Source: Echinicola salinicaeni (GTDB lineage Bacteria; Bacteroidota; Bacteroidia; Cytophagales; Cyclobacteriaceae). From it: DNA of 64,000 nt. Within the stretch, counting starts at the first letter, position 1; every line of letters begins with the position of its first letter. The translations under genes were made by a program, and so were the position numbers. The notes under the pieces were generated by a model. It saw only the letters and a list, made by a program, of their open reading frames with translations. It ran no database searches and had not been told where the DNA came from. Location: contig NZ_JACODZ010000008.1 of assembly GCF_014280965.1 (NCBI RefSeq), positions 307,591-371,590 of the forward strand. Reading direction: 5' to 3'. Shown one piece after another: positions 32,947 to 41,723 of this stretch.

Positions 32947-34613
32947 TAGCCTACTTGATCAAATCCGCAATTAGCCTGTTAATTTTATACTTGGTTTATC
33001 ATTTTCTACTGTCGAAAGAAAAGTCTTACCAATTCAACCGGTATTTCCTCCTAGGAAGTCTTATCTTTTCATTGTGTGTGCCTTTCATTCAGTCTCCTCT
33101 TGAACCCCATACAAAACTTGTAAAAGTTACTCCTACTTTTGAAAGCTTTACAGCAGAAGAATTGATGCCTGCAAGCCCAACAGTTACCAATTCAACACCA
33201 ATTATACCAGGGAAGGAAACTGATAATATGCTGATTTCAAAACAATCACCATCATTATGGACCATTATCCTGGCAGTTTATTTATTGGTTTTACTTGTCT
33301 TAGTAATTCGTTTGACGATCAACCTTCGCACATTATTTTTAAACATAAAGAAGGGGCCCATTATTGATCAAGGGTACTACAAGGCTGTATTGAGTAAAGG
33401 AAAAGACCTTCCTTTCACCTTTTTCAAATATATTTTTCTAGAAAAATCGCAATTCCTTAATGGGCAGGTCAATCCCCAATTACTACTTCATGAAGAAATC
33501 CATGTCCGCCAATGGCATAGCGTAGATATACTTTTTATCGAAGTGCTTAAAAGCATTTTTTGGCTCAACCCTGTATTTCAGCTTTATAAAAAAGCCATAC
33601 AGCTCAACCATGAATTTATTGCTGATGAGGCAGTTGTTCACAGCTGTGAGGACAAAAAAGGCTATCAATATCTCCTGCTCTCCCATGTGCTGCAGCATCA
33701 GCAAAACCATTTGGTAAGCTATTCCAAATATTCATTGACCAAAAACCGAATAACCATGATGAACAAAACCAAAAATTGGCCAAAGACCACAATAAAGATC
33801 TTATTGACTGTACCCTTTGCTATTGGAATCGTATCATTGCTCGCCATGAGTCCTCAGAAAAATACTAGAACACTCTCAATTGATACGCCCACTTCGATAG
33901 TCTCTCAACAACAGGATGATAAATATCTGGAAGAATACAAACAGCTTTATCAAAATTACGAAAGACTATTGAATGAAAGTCGATTAGAAAAACGCGCATT
34001 AAATGACAATGAATATAACCTCGATAGAATGAGGCAACTTTGGGCATATATGTCTGAAGAAAGTAGAACTAGAGCACCAAAACTTTCAATTATAAAAGCA
34101 CCTCCAATTCTTAGCAAAAGACACCCCTCAAACTATCAAATGAAAGAGTGGAAAAAAAATACTGAGTATAAAATATTATTGGACGGAAAAACAATATCAA
34201 ACAATCAACTTAAAAAGTATAATCAAGAAGACATTGCTTTTTGGTACTATCATAGAAACTACACCACTAAGGGCAATGGAATATATGATTATGAAACTGA
34301 GGTTCATTTACAAACCAACAATGGTTTTTATAGGACTTTTTTCATGAATAGAACAGGTTATGACCATGTTTCTGCATATGAGAAAGCCATAGAGATTTAT
34401 TTTGAGCACCAGAAGAATCCGAAAAAATATAAAGGGCAATTGGGCGGAACACTTAAGGATTTACAACAAGTCTACAGTCAAATCCCAGAATGGAAAAGGG
34501 AATTGTACAAAATCAAAACTCCCTTAGAAGCCATAAAAGGAGAAAGTAAAAACAATGGAATAGGTTTTAATTATATCCCCTATTTCAAACCGCAAAAAAA
34601 TGATCAGTGTTAA
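32943..34613 (+). CDS. BlaR1/MecR1-like M56 membrane metallopeptidase
   Basis: The protein (556 aa) has several N-terminal transmembrane helices (starting at residues 1-20 and 35-55, and around 105-130). The zinc motif HEEIH is at residues 183-187, with a second-ligand segment LNHEFIADEAVV. A further membrane helix lies near 280-305 and the C-terminal 240 residues are predicted outside. There is no penicillin-binding domain, so the signal is probably not a beta-lactam. Proteins of this kind sense envelope stress or an unknown ligand and cut the BlaI partner. The gene overlaps the repressor gene by four bases. Confidence 0.9.
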   Translation: MIAYLIKSAISLLILYLVYHFLLSKEKSYQFNRYFLLGSLIFSLCVPFIQSPLEPHTKLVKVTPTFESFTAEELMPASPTVTNSTPIIPGKETDNMLISKQSPSLWTIILAVYLLVLLVLVIRLTINLRTLFLNIKKGPIIDQGYYKAVLSKGKDLPFTFFKYIFLEKSQFLNGQVNPQLLLHEEIHVRQWHSVDILFIEVLKSIFWLNPVFQLYKKAIQLNHEFIADEAVVHSCEDKKGYQYLLLSHVLQHQQNHLVSYSKYSLTKNRITMMNKTKNWPKTTIKILLTVPFAIGIVSLLAMSPQKNTRTLSIDTPTSIVSQQQDDKYLEEYKQLYQNYERLLNESRLEKRALNDNEYNLDRMRQLWAYMSEESRTRAPKLSIIKAPPILSKRHPSNYQMKEWKKNTEYKILLDGKTISNNQLKKYNQEDIAFWYYHRNYTTKGNGIYDYETEVHLQTNNGFYRTFFMNRTGYDHVSAYEKAIEIYFEHQKNPKKYKGQLGGTLKDLQQVYSQIPEWKRELYKIKTPLEAIKGESKNNGIGFNYIPYFKPQKNDQC

Positions 34614-34653
34614 ACCCTAACTATGTAATAGCAAATCTATTGCGGTTTGAAAT

Positions 34654-34705
34654 TGTTTTAAAATCAGTCGGTTTGCTACTGTTTTAAAATCAGTCGGTTT
34701 GCTAC
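34654..34705 (+). repeat. 26-bp direct repeat, two exact units
   Basis: The unit TGTTTTAAAATCAGTCGGTT plus TGCTAC occurs at 34654-34679 and again at 34680-34705, followed by a partial TGTTTT. It lies just after the M56 gene. Confidence 0.8.
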
Positions 34706-34760
34706 TGTTTTCTTGCACTTTAAAACCTCATTACCACTACTATCATATAGTTCTGGTTAA

Positions 34761-34811
34761 AAAGGATTGTAAATCCTTTTTATTGCTAGTTCCTGATTGC
34801 AAATCAGGAAC
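34761..34811. repeat. doublet-hairpin repeat, copy 1
   Basis: Two hairpins lie in a row: AAAGGATT-GTA-AATCCTTT (34761-34779) and GTTCCTGATT-GCA-AATCAGGAAC (34789-34811). The second is identical to one at 47818-47840, where it is again preceded by a GGATT-type hairpin. Confidence 0.75.
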
Positions 34812-34969
34812 AGCTTTTTCAATTTAATGCAAGGGGGCTCGACCCCACCTGTCTTGCGACAAAGTCAAGCTCGACCTGACAAAATCATTCTTTACAAATC
34901 AACATTAACCTTTCTTTCCAACTTCTTACTGTAAACTCAAGACCCAATACTCATGACTAATTACTAACT

Positions 34970-36718
34970 CTATATCCTCGCCTGATAAGTATACAAATCA
35001 AAATACCTACCCTGCTTTTCCATCAGTTCTTCATGCCTTCCTCTCTCTACAATTTGGCCCTTTTCCACCACCAAAATTTGGTTGGCCTGACGGATGGTGC
35101 TTAAGCGGTGTGCAATGACAAAAGTAGTTCTTCCCTTCATCAACTCCTTCAAACTGGCCTGAATCAATGTCTCACTTTCCGTATCTAGGTTGGAAGTAGC
35201 CTCATCCAAAATCAAAATCCTTGGATCGGCCAATATCGCTCTGGCAATGGCAATCCGCTGCTTTTGTCCTCCAGACAGTTTTACTCCCCGCTCCCCTATC
35301 ATAGTATCCAAGCCATCTTCAAAACGATCAGTAAATTCATGGACATGAGCTGCATGAACTGCCTGTATCAACTGTTCTTCATTTGCATCAGGTCTTGGGA
35401 ATAATATATTTTCCTTGATGGTTCCTTCAAATAAAAAATCATCCTGTAATACAACCCCCAACTGCCCCCTATAGCTGTTCAAACTAACCTGCTGCAAATC
35501 TTGATCATCAATCTTTACCATTCCGCTGTTCGGATTTAAAAAGGATGCCACCAAACCCGCTATGGTGGTCTTTCCAGAACCAGAAGTCCCTACTAAGGCT
35601 GTCATAGTCCCAGCTTTTGCTTCAAAGCTCACTTCTTTCACTACATTTTTTCCTTCTTCATAGGCAAAGCTCACCCTGTCAAATTCCACATCACCATGAA
35701 TTCTGGGCAACTGTATATTACGACTCTCTTCATCTTCTTCCAATGGGATATTCATGATTTCCTCAGTCCTGTCCAAGCCTGCAAAAGCCTCTGTCAGCTG
35801 GCTTCCTATATTACTCATTTGTACAATTGGTGCTATCATAAATCCCAAATAAAGGGTAAAAGCCAAAAAGTCCCCGAATGTCATGCTTTCATTCATGATC
35901 ATATATCCCCCTATACCCATAATACCTGCTGAGGCCAAACCGAGCAGAAAGGTAGCTGAACTGGTGACCATACTTGTAGCCGTCAAACTGGATTTGATAT
36001 TCTGATAAAGCCTCAGAACTCCATCCTCAAATGTTTTAATCTCCTGTTCCTCTGCATTAAAGCCTTTAATGACACGGATACCTCCCAAAGTTTCTGTCAA
36101 CCTACCGGTTACCTGTGCATTAATTTTTCCTCTTTCCCTAAAAATAGGACGGATTCTCCCAAAAGCTTTCAGGGATATCAAGCCGAAAATAGCCACGGGT
36201 ACCAAAACATATAGCGTCATCATTGGACTGATATAAATCAACAATCCTAAACAAATGATAGAGGTTAAGATCCCTCCAACCATTTGGGCCAAACCAGTCC
36301 CCACAAGGTTCCTAACCCCTTCCACATCGGTCATGATCCTGGACACTAATTCTCCTGTCTTTGCATTGTCAAAAAAACGAATAGGCAGCCTGATAATGTG
36401 TTGCTGAACCTTCACCCTTAATTTGGCAATCAGGTGTTGGGCTTCCACACTGAGGATTTGGGTCAAGGCAAAGGAAGTAACCGCTTGTATGGACACAGCA
36501 ATCCCCACTGCAATTACAAGCCATTTTAGCAATTCCATATTTGAATTGGGGATCACATCATCCATCAGGTATTTACTGGCTCCCGGCAAAACCAGACCAG
36601 ACAACCTACTTATGATGATCAAAAACAATCCTAGAAATAGTTGATTTTTTCTCGGCCAGATGATGGTTTTAAAAACATGGCCTATGGTCACTTTCCTTTC
36701 TTTATTGGGCTTGGTCAT
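34970..36718 (-). CDS. ABC exporter (fused permease and ATPase)
   Basis: At 582 residues this is a half-transporter of the MsbA/lipid-and-drug exporter type, working as a homodimer in the inner membrane. Six transmembrane helices occupy about residues 1-320. The ATPase domain follows: Walker A GTSGSGKTT, Q-loop VVLQDDFLF, signature LSGGQKQR, Walker B ILILDEATS and the switch histidine in VIAHRLS. Substrates could be lipids or drugs. A terminator-like hairpin separates it from the upstream gene, so it has its own promoter. Confidence 0.92.
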   Translation of the reverse strand: MTKPNKERKVTIGHVFKTIIWPRKNQLFLGLFLIIISRLSGLVLPGASKYLMDDVIPNSNMELLKWLVIAVGIAVSIQAVTSFALTQILSVEAQHLIAKLRVKVQQHIIRLPIRFFDNAKTGELVSRIMTDVEGVRNLVGTGLAQMVGGILTSIICLGLLIYISPMMTLYVLVPVAIFGLISLKAFGRIRPIFRERGKINAQVTGRLTETLGGIRVIKGFNAEEQEIKTFEDGVLRLYQNIKSSLTATSMVTSSATFLLGLASAGIMGIGGYMIMNESMTFGDFLAFTLYLGFMIAPIVQMSNIGSQLTEAFAGLDRTEEIMNIPLEEDEESRNIQLPRIHGDVEFDRVSFAYEEGKNVVKEVSFEAKAGTMTALVGTSGSGKTTIAGLVASFLNPNSGMVKIDDQDLQQVSLNSYRGQLGVVLQDDFLFEGTIKENILFPRPDANEEQLIQAVHAAHVHEFTDRFEDGLDTMIGERGVKLSGGQKQRIAIARAILADPRILILDEATSNLDTESETLIQASLKELMKGRTTFVIAHRLSTIRQANQILVVEKGQIVERGRHEELMEKQGRYFDLYTYQARI

Positions 36719-36728
36719 AGTCTTAAAA

Positions 36729-36762
36729 TAAAAAGAGGCAATTTTCTCTAAAAACTGCCTCT
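36729..36762 (-). terminator. intrinsic terminator of the four-helix protein gene
   Basis: On the minus strand AGAGGCA pairs with TGCCTCT around a loop, followed by a T-run (TTTTTATTTT). It lies between the stop of the gene at 36784 and the start of the ABC exporter gene. Confidence 0.7.
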
Positions 36763-36783
36763 ATAAATAACTTTTATTGAATA

Positions 36784-37452
36784 TTAGTTCAAATGTGCTC
36801 TTTGACTTATCTTACTTCTACTGGATACCAAACCAAAAATCAGGGCGTTGATCACTAAAGCCATAATAATCAATATGGCTGTTTCAAACCTGGTCAAGAT
36901 CGAATTTCCAGCTACTATTTTTTGGGAATGATCGTTTAATTCTTTGCCTACTGACAATTGAATTTCTGATAATTTATTGAGTTTGTCTGCAGCTTGGCTG
37001 ATAAGCTGATCAGAGTTAATTTTCGCTGTAACAAAATCATCATCAGAAACCTGTCGCAATGCAAGATTTCTTTCTACACCATAAATTGACTGGATATCCT
37101 TTTCCAAGGCCGCTAAATATAGCGCTTCGTCCTCTGTCAATAAAGTGGCTTGGAAATCCACCAATATTGAATCTATTTGCTGGTTATAGTCCCTGTTGAT
37201 TTTTATATCAGCTAAATATTCTTGCTGCCCTACACATTGGTCTATAAGGATTCTTTTCTTGTAAAGAATTTCTGATAAGTGAAAAATATAACTCTCCGGT
37301 AAAAGTCTATCCTCATAAATGGTAGTAAAAGAACCAGCCAAATCAGATACGTTCCCCTCTTCAAGAAGATTCTTTATGAATACAGAAGTAAAAACAACCA
37401 TCAGCAACAATGATATTTTTACACGATTGTTAATATTGTACGCCCATTTCAT
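36784..37452 (-). CDS. stand-alone four-helix-bundle membrane sensor-like protein
   Basis: The 222-residue protein has one transmembrane helix near the N-terminus (about residues 10-28) and another near the C-terminus (about 188-210). The helical domain between them resembles the four-helix sensor domain of methyl-accepting chemotaxis proteins, including LSEILYKKRILIDQCV and ELNDHSQ. There is no HAMP, kinase or signalling domain, so it cannot signal alone. The domain call is moderate. A partner in the membrane is implied but none is encoded beside it. Confidence 0.65.
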   Translation of the reverse strand: MKWAYNINNRVKISLLLMVVFTSVFIKNLLEEGNVSDLAGSFTTIYEDRLLPESYIFHLSEILYKKRILIDQCVGQQEYLADIKINRDYNQQIDSILVDFQATLLTEDEALYLAALEKDIQSIYGVERNLALRQVSDDDFVTAKINSDQLISQAADKLNKLSEIQLSVGKELNDHSQKIVAGNSILTRFETAILIIMALVINALIFGLVSSRSKISQRAHLN

Positions 37453-37621
37453 AATCTAATCTCCTTCTATACTTTGGGTTGAATTGATCCTTTTCATTCT
37501 TGTCGCTAATCAACCAAGAACCATAATTGTAATTATAAATTAATCAAATATGAATGAATTTACAATTACATAACAATAATATCATCTTTTGATGAAAGCC
37601 GCTATAATTCAGCGTTTTTTT

Positions 37622-37799
37622 ATTATGTATATCCGCAATTGTACCAGTAAGTTTTACCATTCAGAACATTTGCTAAAAAGAGAACACATATCTCTCAGAA
37701 ACACTAAATTAAATCTGTGTAGATCCGTGGAATCTCCCGATAAATCGGGACAGGCTGTGAGAAATAAGTTTACTGGTGTTAAAACGGATAATCATATTT
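37622..37799 (+). repeat. 178-bp dispersed intergenic repeat, copy 2
   Basis: This is nearly identical to 15571-15748 end to end, including the inner CCCGATAAATCGGG palindrome (here perfect). It fills most of the gap upstream of the arsenic operon. A short open frame across it (37589-37840) is an artefact of the repeat. Confidence 0.85.
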
Positions 37800-37861
37800 T
37801 TAATTACCAGTTTTTCTTAATCTTAATTTTCACACCTTAAAAATTTGACACTAAACCTATT

Positions 37862-37877
37862 ATCGTTATATTGCGAT
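37862..37877 (+). promoter_or_regulatory. ArsR-type operator, site 1
   Basis: ATCGTTATATTGCGAT is a partial palindrome 14 bp before the arsR start. The same motif with two changes lies at 38246-38261 before the next gene. Confidence 0.55.
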
Positions 37878-37891
37878 ATAACTTTAATATA

Positions 37892-38227
37892 ATGGGCATA
37901 ACTAAAACAGATTTATTTACCAAAGAGCAAAACGAACTAGCCCTGATTGCAAAGGCTTTTGCCCACCCAGCAAGAATCGCAATCATCCAACATTTACTGA
38001 AAACCAATGCCTGTATCAATGGAGACCTGGTTCAGGAACTCGGTCTAGCACAGGCCACCATAAGCCAGCACCTAAAAGAACTCAAAAATTTGAATATAAT
38101 TCAAGGTAGTATAGAAGGGGTTTCCATGAGTTATTGCATCAACCCTTCTACTTGGAAAAAAATAAAAGACCTATTCAATGGGCTATTTGATCAATACGAT
38201 TTAAAAGGAAAATCAAATTGTTGTTAA
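37892..38227 (+). CDS. arsR: ArsR/SmtB family metalloregulator
   Basis: The protein from the ATG at 37892 (111 aa) has the winged helix-turn-helix of ArsR (about residues 20-90, with LGLAQATISQHLKELKNL as recognition region). It ends in a Cys pair (SNCC) that could bind arsenite, whereas the classic helix-5 site is not evident. An earlier TTG-type start at 37871 would lie across the operator. It would release DNA when arsenite binds. It heads an operon with DUF6428, an arsenate-reductase-type phosphatase and acr3. Confidence 0.9.
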   Translation: MGITKTDLFTKEQNELALIAKAFAHPARIAIIQHLLKTNACINGDLVQELGLAQATISQHLKELKNLNIIQGSIEGVSMSYCINPSTWKKIKDLFNGLFDQYDLKGKSNCC

Positions 38228-38245
38228 AAAAATTTACTCAGAACC

Positions 38246-38261
38246 ATCGTAATATTGCAAT
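38246..38261 (+). promoter_or_regulatory. ArsR-type operator, site 2
   Basis: ATCGTAATATTGCAAT matches site 1 (37862-37877) at 14 of 16 bases and sits 6 bp before the DUF6428 start. It may give a second, internal ArsR-controlled promoter or let ArsR block elongation. Confidence 0.5.
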
Positions 38262-38266
38262 TTATC

Positions 38267-38809
38267 ATGAAAACCAAAGAATTTATAGAGATTATAAGCC
38301 AAAATCCTGATTTATCATTATCATTTGAATATGCTCAGGGTAAATTTGTCAGAAGTGACTTTCATATTACCGAAATCAAAAATGTCACCTTTGACACTGT
38401 GGATTGTGGAGGCAAACGAAATCAATGGGAGGAGACCCATGTCCAATTATGGGAAAACCAATTCGTGGAGCCAGACCATAAGGTCAATGCGGAAAAGGCT
38501 CTGAAAATATTTCAGGTAGTAGAAAATGTACGCCCTACCTTCCAAAATACTGATATTAAATTCGAATATGGTAATGAAAACTTTCCTACGACCATTTTAT
38601 CCGTTGGGGAAATCAGCCAATCGGACAGCTCACTTGTGGTGAAGCTATATGAAACAGGAACCACTTGTAAAGCCAAAGACAGGGCTACAACTGAGGAAGA
38701 AAAAGCCGCTGCATGCTGCCCAAGCCCACAGAAAAAGATTAAAGTATCTTTAAAATCCTTAAAGCCAACAAAATCAAACAATTGCACACCTGAATCAAAT
38801 TGCTGCTAA
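38267..38809 (+). CDS. DUF6428 family protein of the arsenic operon
   Basis: The protein (180 aa from the ATG at 38267) matches DUF6428: MKTKEFIEIISQNPDLSLSF, then SDFHITEIKNVTFDTVDCGG, and later FEYGNENFPTTILSVGEI. The family occurs in arsenic operons of Bacteroidota and its action is unknown. The C-terminus is cysteine-rich: CKAKD, CCPSP and a final CTPESNCC, which could bind arsenite. The start at 38267 is preferred over a TTG at 38255. It lies between arsR and the phosphatase gene. Confidence 0.85.
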   Translation: MKTKEFIEIISQNPDLSLSFEYAQGKFVRSDFHITEIKNVTFDTVDCGGKRNQWEETHVQLWENQFVEPDHKVNAEKALKIFQVVENVRPTFQNTDIKFEYGNENFPTTILSVGEISQSDSSLVVKLYETGTTCKAKDRATTEEEKAAACCPSPQKKIKVSLKSLKPTKSNNCTPESNCC

Positions 38810-38814
38810 CCACA

Positions 38815-39438
38815 ATGAATAAAAGACAAAAAAGCATCTTTCCAACGCTTCTCTCCAAGATTGATAAAATACGGTCTTCCAGCCCGAGTGAAGACAGAAA
38901 AAAGGAATTGAACGAACTTATTGAATATATTCAGCAATCAAAAGATAAAGACCAAATTGCCCAACTGAATTTCATCTGCACCCATAATTCCAGAAGAAGC
39001 CAATTGGGACAAATTTGGTCCCAACTGGCAGCCTATTACTATAATATTCCTGCCCAGTGTTACTCCGGAGGAACTGAAATCACTGCATTTAACTGGAGAG
39101 CAGTCAAAGCCGTGGAAACTGCTGGATTTAAAATATCAAAACTTGGGAATGAAAACCCTTTATATGAAATCTTTTTTGGAGAGGGCATTCCTTCCTTTAA
39201 GGCCTTTTCCAAGCTTTATGATGACATGAATAATCCAAAAAATGATTTTTCGGCTATCATGACCTGCTCCCATGCAGATCAAAACTGTCCCCACATCCCT
39301 GGTGCAACAAAAAGGATTCCGATTAGGTATGAGGACCCTAAAGCCTTTGACGACACTGAGCTTGAAGAAGAAAAATATACAGAAAGATCTGATCAGATTG
39401 CTATGGAAATGTTTTATGTATTTTCTAAAATCAAATAA
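38815..39438 (+). CDS. arsenate reductase-type low-molecular-weight phosphatase
   Basis: The protein (207 aa from the ATG at 38815) has the phosphatase P-loop Cys-x5-Arg as CTHNSRRS, shared with thioredoxin-linked ArsC proteins. A second pair of Cys lies in MTCSHADQNCPHIPGATKRIPIRYEDP, near the general-acid Asp region. Proteins of this type in Bacteroidota arsenic operons are thought to reduce arsenate to arsenite, or to act on protein phosphotyrosine. The neighbours favour arsenate. It is longer than ordinary ArsC (about 130-140 aa). Confidence 0.85.
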   Translation: MNKRQKSIFPTLLSKIDKIRSSSPSEDRKKELNELIEYIQQSKDKDQIAQLNFICTHNSRRSQLGQIWSQLAAYYYNIPAQCYSGGTEITAFNWRAVKAVETAGFKISKLGNENPLYEIFFGEGIPSFKAFSKLYDDMNNPKNDFSAIMTCSHADQNCPHIPGATKRIPIRYEDPKAFDDTELEEEKYTERSDQIAMEMFYVFSKIK

Positions 39439-39656
39439 TCCTATAAAAGTTGAGACTGTATCATGATAATGATTTATAGTCCATTCAGGCTTAAGAGTTT
39501 GTTGCTTTAGCAATTGGAATAAACATTAAATGATTCTTATTCAGAATTTAAATTTTGAAAGATTATACCTAATGTGCAAATGACAAGCTTTAAGCCAGCC
39601 CCAACCAATTTATATAGTAAAGAAGCCTTTTAATTAGGCAGTGAAAAACCATCAAA

Positions 39657-40688
39657 ATGAAAAAACTTAGTTTTCTCAACCAATATCTTACCCTTTGGAT
39701 ATTTTTAGCTATGGGAATTGGCATCCTCTTGGGATATGTCTTTCCAGGCTTTGCTGACCAGATCAACAGTTATAGCCAAGGTACCACCAATATCCCTATT
39801 GCTATAGGCTTAATTCTAATGATGTACCCGCCCTTGGCCAAGGCCAATTACAGCCTTTTGCCCAAGGTATTTAAAAACCTCAAAATACTCAGCATTTCCC
39901 TTCTACTCAATTGGATCATCGGCCCTGTCCTGATGTTTGTACTGGCCTTAATATTTTTAAGGGACCAGCCAGAATACATGACTGGATTGATCCTGATAGG
40001 TTTGGCAAGGTGCATTGCCATGGTATTGGTATGGAATGATCTAGCCGAAGGAAGTAAAGAATATGGCGCAGGCTTGGTAGCTCTTAATAGTATCTTTCAA
40101 GTTTTCGCCTATAGTTTTTATGCATGGTTTTTCATCACCATTTTACCTCCCTATTTCGGAATTGAAGGTGCCATAGTGGATATTTCTATGGGAATGATTG
40201 CGGAAAGTGTCTTGATTTACCTGGGAATTCCCTTCTTTGCTGGAATGATCAGCAGACCACTTTTGAGTTGGCTAAAAAGTGAAAAATGGTACGAAGAAAC
40301 CTTTATCCCAAATATTTCACCCATCACTCTGGTATCCTTATTATTGACCATCATTATTATGTTTAGCCTTAAAGGTGAAATGATTGTAGAGATACCAATG
40401 GATGTTGTCCAAATTGCCATTCCATTATTGATCTATTTCTTGATCATGTTTATCATTGGCTTTATTACTTGTAAGCTAATGGGAGCTAATTATAGCCAAA
40501 ATGCTGCCGTAGCCTTTACCGCAGCTGGAAACAATTTTGAACTGGCGATCGCAGTGGCCATTGCGGTATTTGGTATTCATAGCGGTCAGGCCTTTGTGGG
40601 CGTAGTAGGGCCTTTAATAGAAGTACCAGCATTGATACTTTTGGTAAGGTTATCCTTCTGGCTGAAAACCAAATATTATAAAAGCTGA
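39657..40688 (+). CDS. acr3: ACR3 family arsenite efflux permease
   Basis: The 343-residue protein has ten transmembrane helices. The ACR3 signature [18 protein letters not shown] holds Cys119, the conserved cysteine needed for arsenite transport. The second conserved motif is [18 protein letters not shown] near the end. It pumps arsenite (and probably antimonite) out of the cell. It is the last gene of the arsenic operon after a 218-bp gap, in which no terminator is seen. Confidence 0.96.
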   Translation: MKKLSFLNQYLTLWIFLAMGIGILLGYVFPGFADQINSYSQGTTNIPIAIGLILMMYPPLAKANYSLLPKVFKNLKILSISLLLNWIIGPVLMFVLALIFLRDQPEYMTGLILIGLARCIAMVLVWNDLAEGSKEYGAGLVALNSIFQVFAYSFYAWFFITILPPYFGIEGAIVDISMGMIAESVLIYLGIPFFAGMISRPLLSWLKSEKWYEETFIPNISPITLVSLLLTIIIMFSLKGEMIVEIPMDVVQIAIPLLIYFLIMFIIGFITCKLMGANYSQNAAVAFTAAGNNFELAIAVAIAVFGIHSGQAFVGVVGPLIEVPALILLVRLSFWLKTKYYKS

Positions 40689-41001
40689 TCAACCTCTTTA
40701 GTAAGGAAAAATCAATATTCCAATCACTGGACATTTCCTCGACCAAGCGATTGATCTCCCCCTTCATTTTATTGCTTAATCAGACACCCAGTCAAAAAAT
40801 TGACCGTCGATTATACTTAAAAATGAAGGGTTTTAATTTTTCTCCATCAAATAATTTTAATAGGCATGGTGATTTTCACCAACATACGAGCACATAAAAT
40901 AATACAATCCAATTATTATTTTGAATATTAGAGGGAAACCAAAAAGTTTTTTAAAGGTTTTCAGGTATTTAAATATTTTTTTTGTATTCTTATATTACAA
41001 A
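40689..41001. other. intergenic region, nothing found
   Basis: This 313-bp AT-rich gap follows acr3. I see no gene, repeat or terminator. The frame of the next gene stays open to 40921, but the codons before 41002 give a hydrophobic lead that does not match its relative. Confidence 0.4.
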
Positions 41002-41499
41002 ATGAACGGCAATTTTATGCAAACAAAAGACATTATTCAGTTATTAGGGTTAGCGCCTCAAATGCCTGTAAAGATTGAATATCTGCCGGGATTAACAGCT
41101 AAAAGTTGTTTGAATTTAGGCAAAATCGAATTTTTCAAAGAAGATCAAACAGGTAAAAAATACATCCAAATCCATGTTTTTGAAGAAGGTGACCCTATTT
41201 GCTCCTTAACCACAAAGGATTTGTTCCGAGCATTAAACGAGTTTCTGAGACAAAACCCCAATGATGAGACGAATGAAATTCGTGTAGTCTTTGGAAACCA
41301 AAGCTTTCAAAAATCAGCTTTGGATATTTATGAAGTTGAAATATTTGAAAAAACCTTCAATTTAAAATTATTTACCATCAAAAAAAGAAAACCTCAAAAT
41401 TCAACCGTCAGAAGCGTTCATTCAAGTAAAAAACCAACCAATAGAATTCATACCATTCTTAAAAGAATAGTATACCCCATCAGACTGGCATTTAACTAA
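41002..41499 (+). CDS. hypothetical protein, distant DUF6428 look-alike
   Basis: I do not recognise a named family. Yet the order of features parallels the DUF6428 protein at 38267: TKDIIQLLGLAPQMPVKIEY against TKEFIEIISQNPDLSLSFEY at the start, then a strand reading IQIHVFE against VQLWENQ. Later LTTKDLFRALNEF aligns with AEKALKIFQVV, and a closing beta region ends VEIFEKTFNLKLFTIKK. The cysteine-rich tail of the DUF6428 protein is absent; a basic tail replaces it. The start is uncertain: ATG at 41002 or 41017 (MQTKD, which best fits the alignment). It follows acr3 by about 310 bp. Confidence 0.55.
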   Translation: MNGNFMQTKDIIQLLGLAPQMPVKIEYLPGLTAKSCLNLGKIEFFKEDQTGKKYIQIHVFEEGDPICSLTTKDLFRALNEFLRQNPNDETNEIRVVFGNQSFQKSALDIYEVEIFEKTFNLKLFTIKKRKPQNSTVRSVHSSKKPTNRIHTILKRIVYPIRLAFN

Positions 41500-41723
41500 A
41501 TATCATTTTACTTCGTCTTTTATCCTATACTGGAGATTTTTATTCTTCCAAAGCATAAAGCTTCTAGAAAGCTAATATCCTTTTTTACACCTACAGGTCT
41601 TTCTCAGAACAAAATTCAATACAAACCACAAACATCAGGAATTAACGCATGGAAACATTTTATTAATAGAGGCATATATAGTTTCTTTGTGAAATCGTAA
41701 GCACCTTTAAACCTATACATTTC

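Larger units (their letters stand above)
34614..34969. other. intergenic region with tandem and hairpin repeats
   Basis: No gene is seen. The gap carries two exact 26-bp units (34654-34705) and a doublet of hairpins (34761-34811). Confidence 0.6.

Noticed and set aside
37589..37840. Open frame of 83 codons upstream of arsR
   Set aside because: It lies almost wholly inside the 178-bp dispersed repeat, has no family match and changes frame relative to the other repeat copies.
40516..40767. Minus-strand open frame overlapping the end of acr3
   Set aside because: Most of it is antisense to the conserved acr3 coding region; only its first codons fall in the intergenic gap and they resemble nothing known.
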